From assembly GCA_017621225.1 (NCBI GenBank), contig JAGATN010000007.1, forward strand, positions 1 through 45,429: a stretch of DNA of 45,429 nucleotides. The letters run 5' to 3'. The notes below the pieces were generated by a model, which worked only from the letters and a program-made list of their open reading frames with translations, was not told the DNA's origin and searched no databases. The translations under genes were made by a program, and so were the position numbers. Source of the DNA: Muribaculaceae bacterium. GTDB taxonomy: Bacteria > Bacteroidota > Bacteroidia > Bacteroidales > Muribaculaceae. Of this stretch, positions 8,908 through 16,126 are shown one piece after another. Numbering within the stretch: the first letter of the stretch is position 1; each line of letters starts with the position of its first letter.

Positions 8908-9668
8908 TTATGGATGCCATGTGCGAAAAATACGAATGCTTCAATCGCGTTATGCGCATTACAGGGCGCGAAACGTTCAACAAGATTTGCGAAACGCGTG
9001 TGATAATATTTGGCATTGGAGGAGTGGGAAGCTGGTGCGCCGAAAGCCTGATACGTTCGGGCATAATGCACTTGACGATAGTCGATGCCGATGTAGTGGC
9101 AGCTTCAAACATCAACCGCCAGTTGCCCGCCACCACTTCAACGGTCGGACTTCCGAAAGTCAATGTCATGAAGGCCCGATTGCTCGACATAAATCCCCAT
9201 GCACACATAACGGCGATAAACGACGTTTACAATGAACATACCGCCGAAAAATTCAATCTCGAGTCATACGATTACATAGTGGATGCCATCGATAGTCTTT
9301 CCGACAAGGCACACCTCATACTCAAAGCCACCTCCACGAATGCAAAGTTCGTATCATCAATGGGAGCTGCGCTTAAAGTCGATCCTACGGCCATCAAGAT
9401 GGCCGAATTCTGGAAAGTGAAAGGATGTCCGCTTGCAGCATCATTGAGGCGAAAATTCAAAAAATCGGGCATATATCCAAAACGCAAATTCAAATGCGTA
9501 TACTCCGACGAACAGCCCATGAAAAATGATGATACTTGCGTTGACCTTACCGGGGCAATGTCGTTTAATAAAGCATCCATAAATGGAGCCATATGCCACA
9601 CAACGGCCATATTCGGATTATACCTGGCAGCTTTTGTTTTAAACCACATCATTGGCCGCGAAAAATAG
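8904..9668 (+). CDS. tcdA: tRNA threonylcarbamoyladenosine dehydratase
   Basis: A 254-residue E1-like (ThiF/MoeB fold) protein. The nucleotide-binding glycine loop GIGGVGS is at 37-43, the acidic strand end IVDADVV at 59-65, and the ATP-contacting NINRQ at 69-73; YDYIVDAIDSL and the MGAALKVDP segment are typical of TcdA (CsdL/YgdL). The enzyme uses ATP to cyclise t6A at position 37 of ANN-decoding tRNAs to ct6A. The start used gives an ATGA overlap with the preceding gene; Met3 and Met6 are alternatives. A tRNA-Pro gene with its own promoter follows 82 bp downstream, but tRNA-Pro is not a t6A substrate, so the neighbourhood is probably coincidental. Confidence 0.93.
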   Translation: MIMDAMCEKYECFNRVMRITGRETFNKICETRVIIFGIGGVGSWCAESLIRSGIMHLTIVDADVVAASNINRQLPATTSTVGLPKVNVMKARLLDINPHAHITAINDVYNEHTAEKFNLESYDYIVDAIDSLSDKAHLILKATSTNAKFVSSMGAALKVDPTAIKMAEFWKVKGCPLAASLRRKFKKSGIYPKRKFKCVYSDEQPMKNDDTCVDLTGAMSFNKASINGAICHTTAIFGLYLAAFVLNHIIGREK

Positions 9669-9688
9669 CTGAAAAATAACTCGCGCGG

Positions 9689-9719
9689 TTGCACGTTTGC
9701 CAAAAACTATATATCTTTG
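9689..9719 (+). promoter_or_regulatory. Promoter of tRNA-Pro
   Basis: TTG at 9689-9691, a 20-bp spacer and TATCTTTG at 9712-9719 fit the Bacteroidota housekeeping promoter (TTG/TTTG, 19-21 bp, TAnnTTTG). The -7 box ends 31 bp before the mature tRNA, leaving a short 5' leader for RNase P. Confidence 0.8.
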
Positions 9720-9750
9720 CACTCGTAAAAACCGTAATCACGGCTAAGTT

Positions 9751-9825
9751 CGGGGCGTAGCGCAGTCCGGTTAGCGCACCTGCTTTGGGAGCAGGGGGTC
9801 GAAGGTTCGAATCCTTTCACCCCGA
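9751..9825 (+). tRNA. tRNA-Pro (anticodon UGG)
   Basis: A 75-nt cloverleaf can be drawn. The acceptor stem is CGGGGCG with CACCCCG (one C-A mismatch at position 6-67). The D arm is GCGC/GCGC, the anticodon stem CCTGC/GCAGG with loop TTTGGGA giving anticodon TGG (9786-9788), and the T arm is GAAGG/CCTTT around TTCGAAT. The discriminator base is A. The 3' CCA is not encoded, as is common in Bacteroidota. UGG-tRNA-Pro can read most or all proline codons by wobble. Confidence 0.96.
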
Positions 9826-9832
9826 CATTCGG

Positions 9833-9884
9833 ATAAGACGTTGAAACACAGCGATTAGCAATCAGTTTCAACGTCTTATTTTTA
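9833..9884 (+). terminator. Intrinsic terminator of tRNA-Pro
   Basis: A perfect 15-bp stem (9833-9847 with 9865-9879; arm starts ATAAGACGTTGAAAC) with a 17-nt loop begins 7 bp after the tRNA and is followed by TTTTTA. Strong intrinsic terminator. Confidence 0.9.
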
Positions 9885-10045
9885 TGCCTTTCCCAACTTT
9901 TTTCGCCGCTTTAGGTGGTAATTTATGGCAAAAAAATGCGTATCTTTGGCAAAAATGTTTCGCAAATGTTTCGCAATTAGTTCGCGAATTAAAATCGTAA
10001 CGTACAAATTTAATATTCAAAAACACCTCCTTTTTTCGACCACCT
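9885..10045. other. Non-coding gap with an 11-bp tandem repeat
   Basis: The gap between the tRNA terminator and the small minus-strand gene is AT-rich. It holds an exact TATCTTTG box on the plus strand (9941-9948) with no convincing gene behind it, then three imperfect 11-bp units around 9953-9985 (AATGTTTCGCA twice, then ATTAGTTCGCG). A TAAATTTG-like box on the minus strand (10005-10012) points at nothing recognisable. No RNA gene was identified. Confidence 0.4.
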
Positions 10046-10281
10046 TCATCGCTTTCTCAGCTTGTCAATTATCGCCAATGCAAAATGGGCCAATATTCCA
10101 TAAACGAGGGTCACGAGCAATGCCCCCCCTCATTTACAAGAATTAGATACGAAAGCGGAACAGGCCATTCGGGGCGCGCCTGATTGAAAGCCGCCACAAC
10201 CGCACATACGCTCAGCGCCACAAACACCACCACCATCGATGCCGGCGCAAAGCCAAACCTGAATCGTCCGATCTGTATCAT
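10046..10281 (-). pseudogene. Small two-helix membrane protein gene, frameshifted at a G7 tract
   Basis: From the ATG at 10281 the frame runs 56 codons to a TGA at 10111-10113. The first part (MIQIGRFRFGFAPASMVVVF and a hydrophobic helix) looks like a membrane protein. At the run of seven G on the minus strand (10123-10129) the frame turns into a short unlikely tail. One extra G would give VNEGGALLVTLVYGILAHFA, a second hydrophobic helix, then LAIIDKLRKR and a stop at 10046-10048: 78 residues in all. The reading-frame switch exactly at a homopolymer suggests an indel mutation, phase variation or a sequencing error. The gene starts 17 bp after the SIMPL gene and is probably in its operon. No family recognised. 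Confidence 0.65.
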
Positions 10282-10297
10282 AGATCCGCCTCCGAAG

Positions 10298-11005
10298 TCA
10301 TTTCTTGGTAAAAAGATAGCGGACTTTCACGCTATAACGTCGCACTATGCGACGCATATTTTCCATACCCGAACCATTATTTATCGAGACGTTGCTAAAT
10401 GACGGACTCTCATAATAGTTTGGCCCATTTTCAATTATTTCGTGCGGCACGGTAATTGTCAGGCCTTCATTATCTGCAATAAACTCCGCTTTTTCACGAG
10501 CCGCGTCAAGAGCTGCTTTAAGGCCCTGACGATTATATGATTCAATATTAGTATTGTCAATACTGGTTATGTTAAAACTCGATATGCCTTTACGCTCCAA
10601 TTTGTCTGAAATACGCTCTATCTGGCTAAAATCAGCAACGGTAGCCGACAGCCTTTTGGCCATAAGAAAATTGGCAGAAACCTCACGATTGCGATAGTTA
10701 CCCATATCGGAGACAACTATCAATGAGTCATGGACTCCGACTCGGTTCAAAGTCTTGCGCACCTTCTTCTCAATGTCCGAAATCTTTACTATCGTGCTGT
10801 CAGACGATGAATTAGGCGCATAATATTCCTCCATGCCTATCTCAATGGTGATGCGATCGGGCACTATGTTCATAGTAGCCGACCCAGTCACTTCTATAGT
10901 CGAAACGCTTGTCGTCTGTGCGTTAGACTGCTCCGATGCAAACATCAAAGCGATCGGCAACGCCATCATTAGTGCTAACTTTTTCATTTTCATTTCAATA
11001 TTCAA
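10298..11005 (-). CDS. SIMPL domain (DUF541) periplasmic protein
   Basis: A 235-residue exported protein. A signal peptide is seen in KKLALMMALPIALMFASEQS followed by NAQT; Met5 or Met7 may be the true start because MNIE precedes a normal MKMKK n-region. The mature part opens with STIEVTGSATMNIVPDRITI, the characteristic start of the SIMPL/DUF541 family, and contains the family-type segments KISDIEKKVRKTLNRVGV and AALDAAREKAEFIADNEG. Relatives include oxidative-stress protein YggE and BP26; their molecular role is unclear. It lies 32 bp after an acetyltransferase gene on the same strand (counted to that stop) and is followed by the frameshifted small gene. Confidence 0.88.
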   Translation of the reverse strand: MNIEMKMKKLALMMALPIALMFASEQSNAQTTSVSTIEVTGSATMNIVPDRITIEIGMEEYYAPNSSSDSTIVKISDIEKKVRKTLNRVGVHDSLIVVSDMGNYRNREVSANFLMAKRLSATVADFSQIERISDKLERKGISSFNITSIDNTNIESYNRQGLKAALDAAREKAEFIADNEGLTITVPHEIIENGPNYYESPSFSNVSINNGSGMENMRRIVRRYSVKVRYLFTKK

Positions 11006-11037
11006 AAGGTAAATGTATACTTACTAAAACATACGGT

Positions 11038-11607
11038 CTACAAAATATCACGTATTTTGCGGGCAGGATTACCGACCGCAAGAGTATACGGAGCCACGTC
11101 TTTGGTCACTACACTCCCCGCCCCTATCACCGCGCCATCGCCAATTGTCACTCCCGGCAATACCACGACGTTCGAAGCAATCCAAACGTCATTGCCTATC
11201 GTCACGGGAAGGCTACGCATGATGCCCGAATTACGTTCTGCTGGCGTCATCGCGTGAATCACCGTGCATATGCTGACGTTAGGCCCTATAAACACATTGT
11301 CGCCAATCACTACATCGGCTTCATCGAGAATTGTAAGGTTAAAATTTCCGGTAAAGTTATTGCCTACGCATATATTGAACCCGAAATCGCAATGAAATGG
11401 TGAGTTTATGGTAAAATTCGTTCCTATCGAGCCAAAAAGGCCCTTAATGATCATTCGGCGTTCCTCTATGCGCGACGGTGGCAACGCATTGAATTTGAAG
11501 CACGCTTCCGCACAATCAGCCAGACATTTTCCAAATTCTTCAGCGAAGCCATTGGTCCATTCGCCCGATTTAAGTTTGTCAAAACCATTTGAAAATTCCA
11601 TATTCAT
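11038..11607 (-). CDS. Sugar O-acetyltransferase, maltose/galactoside acetyltransferase family
   Basis: A left-handed beta-helix acetyltransferase with hexapeptide repeats: [45 protein letters not shown]. The His in [14 protein letters not shown] is the conserved catalytic His of the Maa/LacA group, and the end [20 protein letters not shown] is the CoA-binding signature. It would transfer acetyl from acetyl-CoA to a sugar hydroxyl. The frame stays open to 11694, but I chose the ATG at 11607 (189 residues): the family starts near this point, the upstream residues look non-coding, and a TATATTTG box at 11630-11637 places the transcript start just before it. The specific sugar is unknown. Confidence 0.87.
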   Translation of the reverse strand: MNMEFSNGFDKLKSGEWTNGFAEEFGKCLADCAEACFKFNALPPSRIEERRMIIKGLFGSIGTNFTINSPFHCDFGFNICVGNNFTGNFNLTILDEADVVIGDNVFIGPNVSICTVIHAMTPAERNSGIMRSLPVTIGNDVWIASNVVVLPGVTIGDGAVIGAGSVVTKDVAPYTLAVGNPARKIRDIL

Positions 11608-11629
11608 ATCATTACGAAAATAATCCATA

Positions 11630-11637
11630 CAAATATA
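11630..11637 (-). promoter_or_regulatory. Predicted -7 box of the acetyltransferase gene
   Basis: The complement reads TATATTTG (TAnnTTTG), 22 bp before the preferred ATG. The upstream TTG is poorly placed (about 12 bp away). It helps decide the start codon of the gene. Confidence 0.4.
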
Positions 11638-11747
11638 ATACAAATATCGCAACCATAAGCCGACACGGCTAACATAATAAGGCATACAGTACATCTAAAA
11701 CCGAACACAATCAATCGGCCATTGACACATTCTCACGATTTTTTTAT

Positions 11748-11755
11748 TATTTTTG
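11748..11755 (+). promoter_or_regulatory. Predicted -7 box of ispE
   Basis: TATTTTTG matches TAnnTTTG, with TTG at 11722-11724 at a rather long 23-bp spacing. It lies 106 bp upstream of the ispE ATG and is the best candidate in the gap. Confidence 0.4.
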
Positions 11756-11861
11756 CGACACATAAGCCATTAGCACACCTAATCCGACATCCGAAACGCC
11801 ACGTTACAATGTCATAATAATGGCTTCAAAAATTTGTCAATGCAAATAAATACTGCTACGA

Positions 11862-12683
11862 ATGATTGTTTTTCCAAATGCAAAAATCAACATAGGGCTC
11901 GACATAATAGCACGCCGTAACGATGGCTATCACAACATCGAAACTCTATTCTATCCCATAGGTTGGAGCGACATACTCGAAATAGTGCCGGCCAAGGGGG
12001 CAACGTCCACCCTGACCATAACAGGCCGAGGCGTAAATTGCCCACCCGAGAAAAACCTCGTCATGAAAGCTTACAATGCCATCAACGAAGCCATACCCAT
12101 TCCGCCGGTCGACATATATCTGCACAAAACGATACCCGACGGAGCCGGATTGGGTGGCGGATCGTCAGATGCAGCCTTCACGCTGATAGTGCTCAACAAA
12201 CTTTTCTCACTGGCGCTAACCGACGACGATCTGGCCCGAATAGCTGCCGGCATCGGAGCCGACTGCCCTTTCTTCATCTACAACAAACCCATGTTTGCCT
12301 CAGGAATAGGCACTACGTTCGAACGCTCGAATGTCAGCCTCGCCGACACCGACATTTTAATAGTAAAACCGCCCGTAAGCATACCTACCGCCAAGGCATA
12401 TGCCGGAGTCACACCCCAACGACCTGAAACGCCATTAAAAGACGCCCTATCGCAGCCATGCGAATGTTGGAAAAACATGGTAAAAAATGATTTCGAGCCA
12501 TCGATATTTGCAGATAATCCGACACTGGCACGGATAAAGCAACAATTAATGGACATAGGAGCATACTATGCCGCAATGTCGGGATCGGGATCGTCGATCT
12601 ACGGACTTTTCAAGAGTGACATTTTGTCAGACCAAAACAAAAAATTGTTTGGCGAATGTGACACATTCATAGGACGGCTCTGA
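11862..12683 (+). CDS. ispE: 4-diphosphocytidyl-2-C-methyl-D-erythritol kinase
   Basis: A 273-residue GHMP kinase that phosphorylates CDP-methylerythritol at the 2-hydroxyl in the non-mevalonate isoprenoid pathway. The start MIVFPNAKINIGLDIIARR carries the conserved substrate Lys, HNIETLFYPI is family-typical, and the ATP loop PDGAGLGGGSSDAA is at 92-105. The C-half has the third GHMP motif, YYAAMSGSGSSIYGLF. Length fits the family. It is followed after 123 bp by grpE, with a possible inverted-repeat regulatory site between them, so the two are probably separate units. Confidence 0.96.
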   Translation: MIVFPNAKINIGLDIIARRNDGYHNIETLFYPIGWSDILEIVPAKGATSTLTITGRGVNCPPEKNLVMKAYNAINEAIPIPPVDIYLHKTIPDGAGLGGGSSDAAFTLIVLNKLFSLALTDDDLARIAAGIGADCPFFIYNKPMFASGIGTTFERSNVSLADTDILIVKPPVSIPTAKAYAGVTPQRPETPLKDALSQPCECWKNMVKNDFEPSIFADNPTLARIKQQLMDIGAYYAAMSGSGSSIYGLFKSDILSDQNKKLFGECDTFIGRL

Positions 12684-12728
12684 AAGTGAACGTAAATACC
12701 TCTCATTTGTTATGATTTTAAAGCGGCA

Positions 12729-12753
12729 TTGCCAACGACACGCAGTTTGGCAA
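12729..12753. promoter_or_regulatory. Inverted repeat upstream of grpE-dnaJ
   Basis: Arms TTGCCAA (12729-12735) and TTGGCAA (12747-12753) are perfect inverted repeats with an 11-bp spacer, 54 bp upstream of the grpE start. This is not a CIRCE element (TTAGCACTC arms). It could be a regulator-binding site for the heat-shock operon, but it is a short repeat and may be chance. Confidence 0.3.
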
Positions 12754-12806
12754 CATTTTTGATAGCCGTTATTAATTAAGAATTTTAAACAATCATCATA
12801 CCGACT

Positions 12807-13412
12807 ATGAGCCAAAAATCAAATAAACAAAAAGCAGCTTCCGACAATCGTCGGGTAGACGAAGAAATGCCCGAAATAATTGATGACGTTGAAGAAGCCG
12901 TAGAAGAAAATAACGCCGAAAACGAAACTGATGAATTGAGCCAAGTTGATGCATTGTCGAAAGAACTTGACGAAACAAAGGCCCAACTTGAAAAAGAAAA
13001 GAAAGAATATCTGTTTCTAATGGCCGAATTCGACAACTTCAGGAAACGTACCCTAAAAGAAAAAAGCGAAATAATACGCAACGCATCCGAAAACGCAATG
13101 AAAGGTCTGTTGCCCATTATCGACGATTTCGAACGCGGCATAGAGGCCAACGCCAATGCTACCGATCCGGATGCCATAAAAGAAGGTATGGAACTAATCT
13201 ACAATAAATTGGTGAAATACCTATCGCAAAACGGCGTAAAGCCGATAGAAAGCACGGGCGTAGAGTTCAACCCCGACGTACACGAAGCCATTGCAATGGT
13301 TCCCGTTGAAGACCCGGATGCAAAAGGCAAAGTCATAGATACGCTCACAAAAGGATATACGATAAACGACGACAAAGTTCTCCGTCACGCCAAAGTTGCC
13401 GTAGGACAATAA
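12807..13412 (+). CDS. grpE: Nucleotide exchange factor GrpE
   Basis: A 201-residue GrpE. The first 60 residues are acidic and disordered ([17 protein letters not shown]), then a long coiled-coil helix ([20 protein letters not shown]), the family segment [20 protein letters not shown], and a C-terminal beta domain with [20 protein letters not shown] and [18 protein letters not shown]. It releases ADP from DnaK. It is the first gene of a grpE-dnaJ pair with a 10-bp gap. Confidence 0.97.
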   Translation: MSQKSNKQKAASDNRRVDEEMPEIIDDVEEAVEENNAENETDELSQVDALSKELDETKAQLEKEKKEYLFLMAEFDNFRKRTLKEKSEIIRNASENAMKGLLPIIDDFERGIEANANATDPDAIKEGMELIYNKLVKYLSQNGVKPIESTGVEFNPDVHEAIAMVPVEDPDAKGKVIDTLTKGYTINDDKVLRHAKVAVGQ

Positions 13413-13422
13413 TTTACCCGAC

Positions 13423-14586
13423 ATGGAAAAAAGAGACTATTACGAAGTGCTTGGCGTGGCAAAAACGGCTACGCCCGAAGAACTGAAGAAAGCATACCGA
13501 AAACTTGCCATAAAATATCACCCCGACAAAAATCCCGGTGATAAGGAAGCCGAAGAAAAGTTCAAGGAAGCGGCTGAGGCTTACGATGTGCTCAGCGATC
13601 CCGAAAAGAAAGCCAAATACGATCAATTCGGACACAACATGGGTCCTCAAGGCTTTCCCGGTGGCGGAGGGTTCTATTCAAGCGGCGGAATGTCGATGGA
13701 GGATATATTCTCTCATTTCGGCGATATTTTTGGCGGTGGATTCGGCGACATGGGCGGATTTGCAAGTGCCGGCGGCGGACGTCCGAGAAAGCGTCAGCGC
13801 CGTGGCGACGATTTGAGAATCACGTTGAAGCTTTCGCTTGAAGACATTGCCAAGGGCGTGTCGAAAACGCTAAAGTTGAAATCGTTTGTAAAAGACGACC
13901 ATTGCAACGGCACCGGCGCAAAAGACGGAACATCGTTTACCACCTGCCCCACTTGTCATGGCACCGGAACCGTTATGCGCACGCAACAGAGCTTTTTCGG
14001 GCTGCGTGAATCGGCGGCCATATGCCCCGATTGCAACGGCGAAGGCAAGGTAATAAACGAAAAATGCCACTATTGCAACGGCACCGGAGTAGAGCATAAG
14101 GAACAAGTGGTATCGTTCAACATACCGGCCGGAGTAAGCGATGGTATGACTCTTACCATAAAAGGCAAGGGAAATGCTCCGATGCACGGCGGCATAAACG
14201 GCGACCTGCTCGTTGTAATCGAAGAAATAAAGCACCCCGAACTGATACGCGACGGAAACGACGTGATATACAATCTGATGCTCGACTTCCCCACAGCCGC
14301 CCTTGGCGGAAGCGTGGAAGTTCCCACAATCGGCGGGCGCGCGCGCCTGAACATTCCGGCAGGTACTCAACCGGGCAAAATTTTACGACTCAGAGGCAAA
14401 GGCCTGCCATCGACCGACGGTTACGGAACCGGCGACGAACTGATAAACGTAATGGTATATGTGCCCGAAAATCTTAGCGACGAAGAAAAGAAGGCCATCG
14501 AGTCGCTGCGCGAGTCACCGAACATAAAAGCATCGGAAAGCGTGAAAAATAGAATTTTCAGCAAGCTACGCCACATTTTCGACTGA
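13423..14586 (+). CDS. dnaJ: Chaperone protein DnaJ, with a non-canonical first zinc motif
   Basis: A full-length 387-residue type I J protein: J domain (1-70) with HPD at 33-35, G/F-rich region (about 71-120), zinc-finger domain (about 150-222) and C-terminal beta domains. It stimulates the DnaK ATPase and delivers substrates. The zinc domain should have four CxxCxGxG motifs; motifs 2-4 are intact (C175/C178, C201/C204, C215/C218). The first reads DDHCNGTG, with Asp158 where the first Cys is expected, encoded by GAC. In E. coli DnaJ motifs 1 and 4 form one zinc centre, so this centre would have three Cys and possibly one Asp ligand. A strong terminator follows. Confidence 0.97.
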   Translation: MEKRDYYEVLGVAKTATPEELKKAYRKLAIKYHPDKNPGDKEAEEKFKEAAEAYDVLSDPEKKAKYDQFGHNMGPQGFPGGGGFYSSGGMSMEDIFSHFGDIFGGGFGDMGGFASAGGGRPRKRQRRGDDLRITLKLSLEDIAKGVSKTLKLKSFVKDDHCNGTGAKDGTSFTTCPTCHGTGTVMRTQQSFFGLRESAAICPDCNGEGKVINEKCHYCNGTGVEHKEQVVSFNIPAGVSDGMTLTIKGKGNAPMHGGINGDLLVVIEEIKHPELIRDGNDVIYNLMLDFPTAALGGSVEVPTIGGRARLNIPAGTQPGKILRLRGKGLPSTDGYGTGDELINVMVYVPENLSDEEKKAIESLRESPNIKASESVKNRIFSKLRHIFD

Positions 14587-14610
14587 TACACGCGCTATAC
14601 GCGAACCCAT

Positions 14611-14650
14611 AAGAACGCCCGGTCACATAATGCGACCGGGCGTTCTTTTT
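14611..14650 (+). terminator. Terminator after dnaJ, probably bidirectional
   Basis: A perfect 14-bp GC-rich stem (14611-14624 with 14634-14647; arm AAGAACGCCCGGTC) and 9-nt loop is followed by TTTTT. It lies between the convergent dnaJ and sialate-O-acetylesterase genes. On the minus strand the stem is followed by ATGGG rather than a U-run, so termination there would be weaker. Confidence 0.88.
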
Positions 14651-14673
14651 ACGTCGTTATGTTCCGGAGCTTA

Positions 14674-16110
14674 TCACTTCACGTCGTTCCAGTCATCGGT
14701 GCGGAATGGCGCGGCGGGAATGCCATAAGTATTTGTCAGGTTTGCCGGTATGAAATTACGAAAAGCGTAACGCACGGCAACCGGCTGTTTCACCTCGTCG
14801 CTCCACACTGTGATTACGTCGCAAGGCTTGTCGGAAGTCCACGCCTTGGCCGGATGAAACACCTTGTCGGCTCCGGCTATTTCGAAACCGATAAGAGGCA
14901 CAAGCGTCCACGGGTTCATGCCCCTGCCGGCGTTGCTCATCTTCAGAATCATCTTGCCATCCTTTACTTCATACGATTCAAGCCGAGGCATTTTGGGTTC
15001 AAAGCCCTCCATTCCGTAGGTTTGAGCCAACGCCAGAGCGGCCAGGCGTTGCCCTACCTCTCTTTTCTTTCCGGGATGTATGCTGTACTCCTCGCCTATG
15101 TCGGTCGTTCCGGCCATTCCCGAATTGGGAATGCGGTCAACGGCCCTCAACTGCGATTCGACAAACAACGGATAAGCTATCTCTCTCGACCCTCCATATA
15201 TGAACGGTGCAATCTGAACGAAATAGAAAGGCATTGAATTGTCCGTGTCGCCCCAATCCTTACGCCAGCTCTCCACCATCTTAGCGAGCATCACGTCATA
15301 GTGATCTATGTCGCCGAGATTCGATTCGCCCTGATACCATATGAAACCCTTTGCCTTAAAATTGCGTATGGGTGCTATCATCGAGCAATACAATTCGCTT
15401 GGTTTGCTCCAATGGTTGCCGTGCTTGGCTTTAAACTGCTCGGGAGTGACGCATTGCTTCAAAGCATCAAGGGGCATCCAGGTCTCCACTTTCGTGTCGC
15501 CCCAGTCAGTAGCAATCAGCCCTATGGGAATGTCGACGGCATCGGCAATCATACGACCGAAAAAATATCCTACGGCCGAAAAATCCGACACGCTTTTCGA
15601 CGAAGCGCATTCCCACTGACCCGAACAATTATCAAGCTCCTTATTATACGATCGTTCGCGCCCGACCGTGAAAAATCGAAGCTTCGAAGATTCGGTAGCA
15701 GCTTTCAGTATGCAATCGAGCGAACCCTCTATCGCCTGACTCGTGTTGCCATGCAACGGCATCTCCATATTGCTTTGACCAGAACATATCCACACGTCAC
15801 CGGCCAAAACATTATCGAGAGTCAACGGTTCGCCATCGCTTATCGTCAGGCTCAGAGGCGTAAACGAAGCCTTTGGAGTTGCCACTACTGTCGACCATTT
15901 TCCCTCCGAATCGCTACGGGTCACTATCTTATCTTTGCTCCATGACGTCTTAACCGTAACTTTGCTGTCGGGGTTAGCCTTACCCCATATATTCACGTCA
16001 GCTGAATGCTGAAGCACCATGCCGCTGCCAAGTATATTTGGCAGCTCTATTTTTGCCTCGGCGCATATCATGCAGCACAACGATGCAGCTGCAATAAAAA
16101 GTCGTTTCAT
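14674..16110 (-). CDS. Sialate O-acetylesterase-like SGNH hydrolase, copy 2
   Basis: A 478-residue exported esterase (signal peptide MKRLFIAAASLCCMICAEA). The SASA/DUF303 motif CSGQSNMEMP places the nucleophile at Ser113; IWYQGESNLGD (257-267) and the late block TDIGEEYSIHPGKK, with Asp337 and His345, complete the SGNH active site. The N-terminal 100 residues and C-terminal about 100 residues form beta-sandwich domains. Family members remove O-acetyl groups from sialic acid or from acetylated plant polysaccharides. It is the second gene of a tandem pair, 16 bp after a clear paralogue of identical length and collinear motifs. Substrate specificity cannot be read from sequence. Confidence 0.92.
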   Translation of the reverse strand: MKRLFIAAASLCCMICAEAKIELPNILGSGMVLQHSADVNIWGKANPDSKVTVKTSWSKDKIVTRSDSEGKWSTVVATPKASFTPLSLTISDGEPLTLDNVLAGDVWICSGQSNMEMPLHGNTSQAIEGSLDCILKAATESSKLRFFTVGRERSYNKELDNCSGQWECASSKSVSDFSAVGYFFGRMIADAVDIPIGLIATDWGDTKVETWMPLDALKQCVTPEQFKAKHGNHWSKPSELYCSMIAPIRNFKAKGFIWYQGESNLGDIDHYDVMLAKMVESWRKDWGDTDNSMPFYFVQIAPFIYGGSREIAYPLFVESQLRAVDRIPNSGMAGTTDIGEEYSIHPGKKREVGQRLAALALAQTYGMEGFEPKMPRLESYEVKDGKMILKMSNAGRGMNPWTLVPLIGFEIAGADKVFHPAKAWTSDKPCDVITVWSDEVKQPVAVRYAFRNFIPANLTNTYGIPAAPFRTDDWNDVK

Positions 16111-16126
16111 TTATTACTGTGTTATG

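Noticed and set aside
9925-10402. Two plus-strand ORFs (73 and 72 aa) between tRNA-Pro and the SIMPL gene
   Set aside because: They overlap the more convincing minus-strand membrane-protein gene and SIMPL 3' end, and their sequences lack any domain or sensible hydrophobic pattern.
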